Assembly (NCBI GenBank): GCA_902363735.1
Contig: CABJBA010000004.1
Span: forward strand, 310,001-374,000
Length of the DNA: 64,000 bases
Direction of reading: 5' to 3'
Source of the DNA: Clostridiaceae bacterium
Lineage (GTDB): Bacteria > Bacillota > Clostridia > Lachnospirales > Lachnospiraceae
The translations under genes and the position numbers were made by a program. Under the pieces are notes generated by a model. That model ran no database searches and was not told where the DNA came from. It was given only the letters and a program-made list of their open reading frames with translations. Numbering within the stretch: the stretch's first letter is position 1; the number at the start of each line of letters is the position of its first letter. Shown here one piece after another: positions 59,837-64,000 of the stretch.

Positions 59837-61900
59837 CTATACCCGGTCCGCCACCAAAAGAATGGAGCTGATGGCCGGCATGTTAACAGTTATCCACCCA
59901 TTCTCCACTTGATAGGCAACCTTACCTACATTGTACCCATTTTCATAGGTCAGCATATAGCGGGACATGGTCTCTCCATTTTTTAAGCCCAGCTGCCAGA
60001 CCGGAATGGTCACATCCCGTTCCTTGTCAAGGCTGTTCACCGCCACTGCGCAGACGCTATCCCTATAAAACCTGCCGTAGGCAATGAGGTGATATCCGGC
60101 GAGAAGCTGTTTTAAGGACCCCAGCCTCAGAGCAGGCAGGAAGTGATGAAGTTCTGTCATATACCGGTGAAATTCCACCAGTTCTAAATCTTCTCTGCCC
60201 CAGGGATAGGTTCTGCGGTTATCAGGATCAGTCCATCCACAGACTCCTGCCTCGTCTCCGTAATAAATGGTGGGAGCGCCGGGCCAGGTCATCTGAATCA
60301 TGACCGCTTCCCTGAATATCCCGTAATTAACTCCCTCAGAAGCCGCCTCAGGCCCAAGAGTGGAGGTTCTGCCTACCCTGCCGTTGGTTCTGGTCAGAAA
60401 ACGGGAATGGTCGTGGTTTGACAGCTCATTCATAGCTGTTAAAACTGACCCTGCCATCATTCGGCCCATATGATAGTTCATTGACATGAAAAAGTTTTCT
60501 CCGTCACCGAAAAGCTGTGGATTGCTCTCATCGCTGTGCTTTTCCATTCCTGTCAGAAACCAGGTGACAGGCTCCATAAATGCATCGTAATTCATAACCG
60601 TATCCCATTGGTCTCCCTGGAGCCAGCCGGAAGGATCTCCATAATGCTCTGCCAGCACAATAGCCTCCGGATTAGCTTCCTTGACTGCACAGCGAAAGTC
60701 CCTCCAAAATTTGTGGTTATATTCGCTGCTGTGGCCTAAGTCAGCTGCCACATCAAGACGCCAGCCATCCACGTTATAGGGCTCAGAAACCCATTTCCGC
60801 GCAATGCGCATGATGTAATCATAGAGGATAGGAGAATCCTCATAATTTAGCTTAGGAAGGGTGGAATGTCCCCACCAGCCGTCATAAGAACGGTTATACG
60901 GCCATGCTTCTTCATTGTAAAACTTAAAAAAAGTTCTGTAAGGGCTATCTTTTGATACATAAGCTCCCGGCTTATAATTTCCGGACATCTCATAAATCCG
61001 TTCCCCGTCCAGCCACTTGTTAAAAGAGCCGCAGTGATTGAATACGCCGTCTAATATCACCTTCATCCCACGGTTATGAATCTCTTCCACAAACCGGATA
61101 AAAAATGCATTGCTCTCCTCTAAATTCTTCCTGTCGGTGGTCCGTATCATGTATTTTTCCGCATTGCTGTTATCCATGGTTCCCGGCTCCACAGTCCGGC
61201 CTCCGTCCTTTGCTATAACACCATAGTGAGGATCAATGTAATCATAGTCCTGGCAGTCATATTTATGATTGGATGGAGAAACGAAAATAGGATTAAAATA
61301 AACCACATCCACACCCAGATTCTTTAGGTAATCCAGTTTATCCCAAACGCCCTGCAAATCTCCTCCATAAAAATCTCCCACATCCATCTGATTGGGATAC
61401 CTTTCCCAACTCTCCACCCTGGTCACAGGCCTGCCGATGTAGATGTATTCTCCGTCCACCACATCGTTACTCTTATCACCATTGCAAAAACGGTCCACAT
61501 AGATCTGGTACATCACAGCTCCTTTTGCCCATTCCGGCGTGGAGAAGCCGGGAACAATCCGAAACTGAAAACCTGCCGTATTCTGGTTGGAGGGCCCCAG
61601 CTTGTTGTAATAACAGACCTCCTGGTCCTTTACCACTTTAAAGCTATAGCTGATTTTGTCGTTTATTGCCGTTAATCTATATTCAAAATAATCAAATAAT
61701 TCATCGGAATCTGTCTTTTCCATGACGAGCTCTTCCTTCTTGCCTTCCTGAATATAATAGATCAGGTCCACATCATCCTTTGCGGCTCGGAAAAGCAGGA
61801 TTACATCATCTCCCTCATTAGGCTCTGCCGGAAATCGGAAACTTTCTGTCTCGTCGGTGAATAATGCATCTCTATTTATGGTTTCAGCCTGGAAGCACAT
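59837..61900 (-). CDS. GH13 alpha-amylase-family maltodextrin hydrolase (neopullulanase/cyclomaltodextrinase type)
   Basis: 687 aa from the ATG at 61900, preceded by GAAAGGAAA; a longer reading begins 22 codons earlier without a convincing ribosome site. An N-terminal CBM34-like beta domain (to about 140) is followed by the catalytic barrel: DVVYFNPIFVSPSNHKYDC, region I DGVFNHCG, nucleophile in GWRLDVAADL, acid/base Glu in VLAEHYGD, and NELSNHDHSRF for the third Asp. The C-terminal beta domain is about 75 aa. No signal peptide, so it acts on imported maltodextrins or cyclodextrins in the cytosol. Confidence 0.92.
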   Translation of the reverse strand: MCFQAETINRDALFTDETESFRFPAEPNEGDDVILLFRAAKDDVDLIYYIQEGKKEELVMEKTDSDELFDYFEYRLTAINDKISYSFKVVKDQEVCYYNKLGPSNQNTAGFQFRIVPGFSTPEWAKGAVMYQIYVDRFCNGDKSNDVVDGEYIYIGRPVTRVESWERYPNQMDVGDFYGGDLQGVWDKLDYLKNLGVDVVYFNPIFVSPSNHKYDCQDYDYIDPHYGVIAKDGGRTVEPGTMDNSNAEKYMIRTTDRKNLEESNAFFIRFVEEIHNRGMKVILDGVFNHCGSFNKWLDGERIYEMSGNYKPGAYVSKDSPYRTFFKFYNEEAWPYNRSYDGWWGHSTLPKLNYEDSPILYDYIMRIARKWVSEPYNVDGWRLDVAADLGHSSEYNHKFWRDFRCAVKEANPEAIVLAEHYGDPSGWLQGDQWDTVMNYDAFMEPVTWFLTGMEKHSDESNPQLFGDGENFFMSMNYHMGRMMAGSVLTAMNELSNHDHSRFLTRTNGRVGRTSTLGPEAASEGVNYGIFREAVMIQMTWPGAPTIYYGDEAGVCGWTDPDNRRTYPWGREDLELVEFHRYMTELHHFLPALRLGSLKQLLAGYHLIAYGRFYRDSVCAVAVNSLDKERDVTIPVWQLGLKNGETMSRYMLTYENGYNVGKVAYQVENGWITVNMPAISSILLVADRV

Positions 61901-62023
61901 ATGTTTTACATTTCCTTTCTCGTCATCTATATGTTCTATTTTATCCGATTCACCCCAAATATACAACCCCGCCTTTTTATATCACCTGATAATAGCCATA
62001 TAGCTTTTGCTCTAAATAATTAG

Positions 62024-62057
62024 AAAAAACGGCCAGCGGGGGAGCTGACCGTTTTTT
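62024..62057. terminator. Bidirectional-looking hairpin upstream of the GH13 gene
   Basis: AAAAAACGG-c-CAGC and GCTG-a-CCGTTTTTT flank GGGGGA. The stem is flanked by A and T runs, so it works as a terminator in either direction. Confidence 0.75.
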
Positions 62058-62220
62058 CGGAGAAGGTATTTCGTTTCTTATGGGGTGTAGCAAAAACTAT
62101 ATAATGTATTGGGGGGGGTTACATTTATTAATATACCACGGTCTTCAAAATAAGTGTGCACAAACATACGTTTTTTTCATAAATATTTTTATGCATTTTT
62201 GTAATCTTATTCTTACGTAT

Positions 62221-62275
62221 AAAAAAAAGCGCAGATCAGGGATTAAAAATTAGAGATTTTACCGGATCTGCACTG
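62221..62275 (-). terminator. Terminator of ftsH
   Basis: On the minus strand GTGCAGATC pairs with GATCTGCGC around a loop of about 30 nt, followed by TTTTTTTT. It lies about 15 nt after the ftsH stop. Confidence 0.75.
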
Positions 62276-62287
62276 GTTTTGTTAAAA

Positions 62288-64000
62288 TTATACTATTTCT
62301 GATGCAGGAAACAAGGCTTCAAATTCCTGCTGTCCAATCTTTTCTTTTTCGATCAGAAGCTTGCTGCATTCGTGGAGAATATCCTCATGCTTTAAAATGA
62401 TTTCTCTGGCCTTTTCATAGCATTCGTCAATAATCCGTTTTACTTCGTTATCAATGGTATTGGCCACCTGGCTGCCATAGTTCTTGGTGTGGGCCAGATC
62501 CCGGCCAATAAAGACTTCGTCTCCGTCATTGTCATAATTGATCATGCCTACCTTATCAGACATACCGTACTGGGTTACCATGGCACGGGCCAGAGCAGTC
62601 GCCTGCTTGATATCCTGGGACGCTCCTGTGGTGATGTCGCCGAAAATAATTTCCTCTGCGATCCTTCCCCCAAGTCCCACCATAATATCCTGAAGCATCT
62701 TTCCTTTGGTATTAAACATATGGTCCGTTTCCGGCAAAGGCATGGTGTATCCGGCTGCTCCCATTCCCGTAGGAATGATGGAAATAGTGTGCACTGGTCC
62801 CACATCAGGAAGCACATGGAATAAAATTGCATGACCTGCCTCATGATAAGCAGTGATCTTCTTTTCCTTTTCCGTAACCACTTTACTCTTTTTCTCTGCT
62901 CCGATTCCAACCTTTACAAAAGCCTTCTCAACATCAGCCTGATTGATGTATTTCTTTCCCTGTTTGGCCGCATAGATAGCTGCTTCATTCATCAGATTTT
63001 CCAGATCCGCCCCTGTAAACCCTGAAGTGGTCTGGGCGACTCTCTTTAAATCCACATCCTCTGCCAGAGGCTTTTCTTTTGAGTGAATCTTTAAAATCTC
63101 TTCTCTTCCCTTTACATCAGGCCTTCCTACGCCTACCTTACGGTCAAAGCGTCCGGGCCTTAAAATAGCCGGATCCAGAATATCCACCCGGTTGGTGGCA
63201 GCCATTACAATAATTCCTTCATTGACTCCAAAGCCATCCATCTCTACAAGGAGCTGGTTTAAGGTCTGTTCCCTTTCGTCATGGCCTCCGCCCATACCCG
63301 TACCTCTGCGCCGGGCAACGGCATCGATCTCATCAATAAATATGATACATGGGGCATGTTTTTTTCCTTCTTCAAAGAGATCTCTCACTCTGGAAGCTCC
63401 CACGCCCACAAACATTTCCACAAAATCAGAACCGGAAATAGAGAAAAACGGAACTCCGGCTTCTCCTGCCACGGCCTTTCCAAGAAGGGTCTTACCCGTT
63501 CCAGGAGGTCCTACAAGAAGGATTCCTTTGGGGATTCGGGCTCCCACGCCGGTGTACTTCTGGGGATTTTTCAAGAAATCCACTACCTCTTCCAGTTCTT
63601 CCTTTTCCTCTTCAAGCCCTGCTACTTTGCCGAAGTTGACTTTATTGGCATCCTTTGCCAGATGGGCTCTGCTTCGCCCAAAATTCATCATCCTGTTATT
63701 GGCGCTTCCCGCCCCTGCTCTTGCGTTCATCATCATAAACAGGAAAACCAGAGCCGTTGCTGTGAGAATCAACGGCAGAGCAATGCTTAAGAATAAGTTC
63801 TCCTTCTGCACTGCTTCAAGAGTATAATCAATTCCATTGCGGTCCAAGCGATCCTGAATATCAATGACATTAGATACGTTGGCCTGCATACCACTGCCAT
63901 CCACGGTCAGCTCCACCCGCCCTGTAGGAGGGGGATCGTTCTGGTAGATGGTCACTTTCTCTATGGTTCCCTGGTCAATGGCCAGCATGAGTTCCTGGTT
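62288..64000 (-). CDS. ftsH: ATP-dependent zinc metalloprotease FtsH (partial, N-terminus off the right edge)
   Basis: About 570 C-terminal residues are visible and the reading frame is open at the right edge; the first membrane segment and part of the extracellular domain are missing. Visible in order: remainder of the outer domain, second membrane helix ([22 protein letters not shown]), AAA+ domain with Walker A GPPGTGKT, Walker [11 protein letters not shown], the second region of homology [20 protein letters not shown], and the peptidase HEAGH ([12 protein letters not shown]). It degrades misassembled membrane and regulatory proteins. An internal ATG at 63988 is not the start. Confidence 0.96.
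   Translation of the reverse strand, partial: NQELMLAIDQGTIEKVTIYQNDPPPTGRVELTVDGSGMQANVSNVIDIQDRLDRNGIDYTLEAVQKENLFLSIALPLILTATALVFLFMMMNARAGAGSANNRMMNFGRSRAHLAKDANKVNFGKVAGLEEEKEELEEVVDFLKNPQKYTGVGARIPKGILLVGPPGTGKTLLGKAVAGEAGVPFFSISGSDFVEMFVGVGASRVRDLFEEGKKHAPCIIFIDEIDAVARRRGTGMGGGHDEREQTLNQLLVEMDGFGVNEGIIVMAATNRVDILDPAILRPGRFDRKVGVGRPDVKGREEILKIHSKEKPLAEDVDLKRVAQTTSGFTGADLENLMNEAAIYAAKQGKKYINQADVEKAFVKVGIGAEKKSKVVTEKEKKITAYHEAGHAILFHVLPDVGPVHTISIIPTGMGAAGYTMPLPETDHMFNTKGKMLQDIMVGLGGRIAEEIIFGDITTGASQDIKQATALARAMVTQYGMSDKVGMINYDNDGDEVFIGRDLAHTKNYGSQVANTIDNEVKRIIDECYEKAREIILKHEDILHECSKLLIEKEKIGQQEFEALFPASEIV

Larger units (their letters stand above)
61901..62287. other. Intergenic region between ftsH and the GH13 gene
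   Basis: Holds a terminator for ftsH (62221-62275) and a second hairpin (62024-62057); a G-run of nine lies near 62113. No gene is seen. Confidence 0.5.

Overview
The window looks like a chromosomal segment of a low-to-moderate GC anaerobic Firmicute of the Lachnospiraceae/Clostridium type. The grounds are strong AGGAGG ribosome sites, GntR/FCD and RpiR regulators, a BMP-family nucleoside/sugar ABC transporter, a single-domain superoxide reductase, FtsH, and the overall codon style. The species cannot be fixed from the sequence alone.

Layout, left to right. 1-4400: an iron/corrinoid-type ABC uptake operon on the minus strand (binding lipoprotein, permease, ATPase, DUF364-like protein) and a Crp/Fnr-family regulator; both promoters carry the same GTTAG-N6-CTAAC palindrome. 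4700-8100: an amino-sugar module (NanE epimerase, PTS EIICB, RpiR regulator). 8400-10800: decayed ISL3-family and IS3-family insertion sequences. 10874-23760: a complete type I-C CRISPR-Cas locus on the minus strand, with cas3-cas5c-cas8c-cas7-cas4-cas1-cas2, a leader and 68 repeats (67 spacers). A small cysteine-tailed protein gene lies just upstream of cas3. 23760-24800: a degenerate stretch and tRNA-Gly(GCC).

24898-34566: a dipeptide/oligopeptide ABC operon (dppABCDF-like) that runs into an M42 aminopeptidase and a class I glutamine-amidotransferase-like hydrolase. A divergent regulator lies next to it; it has the layout of a sigma-54 activator but a broken ATPase core. 34948-37599: a Ca2+-type P-ATPase behind a leader containing an intrinsic terminator. 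37991-42628: a BMP-type nucleoside/sugar ABC operon driven by a perfect-consensus promoter.

42788-57323 is an accessory catabolic region made of three operons, each with its own FadR-type GntR regulator: (i) GntR, short-chain dehydrogenase, YhcH, M28-like peptidase; (ii) cyclase-family hydrolase, ketopantoate-reductase-like protein, DapA/NanA-like lyase, zinc alcohol dehydrogenase; (iii) permease, a HyuA-type ASKHA ATPase without HyuB, an HExxH protein with an ImmA/IrrE-like layout, a YiaK/Ldh-type dehydrogenase and a second YhcH. This gene content suggests uptake and breakdown of sugar acids or cyclic amides, but the substrates are not evident. A three-copy 51-bp repeat with hairpin potential lies in the leader of operon (iii).

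57700-64000: tRNA-Gly(TCC), tRNA-Phe(GAA), a superoxide reductase, a WYL-domain regulator, tRNA-Tyr(GTA), a GH13 maltodextrin hydrolase and the 3' part of ftsH, which runs off the right edge. The best candidates for something undescribed are the HyuA/HExxH operon, the broken AAA+ regulator with its 12-bp inverted repeat, the P-ATPase leader, the 51-bp repeats, and the small protein beside cas3.
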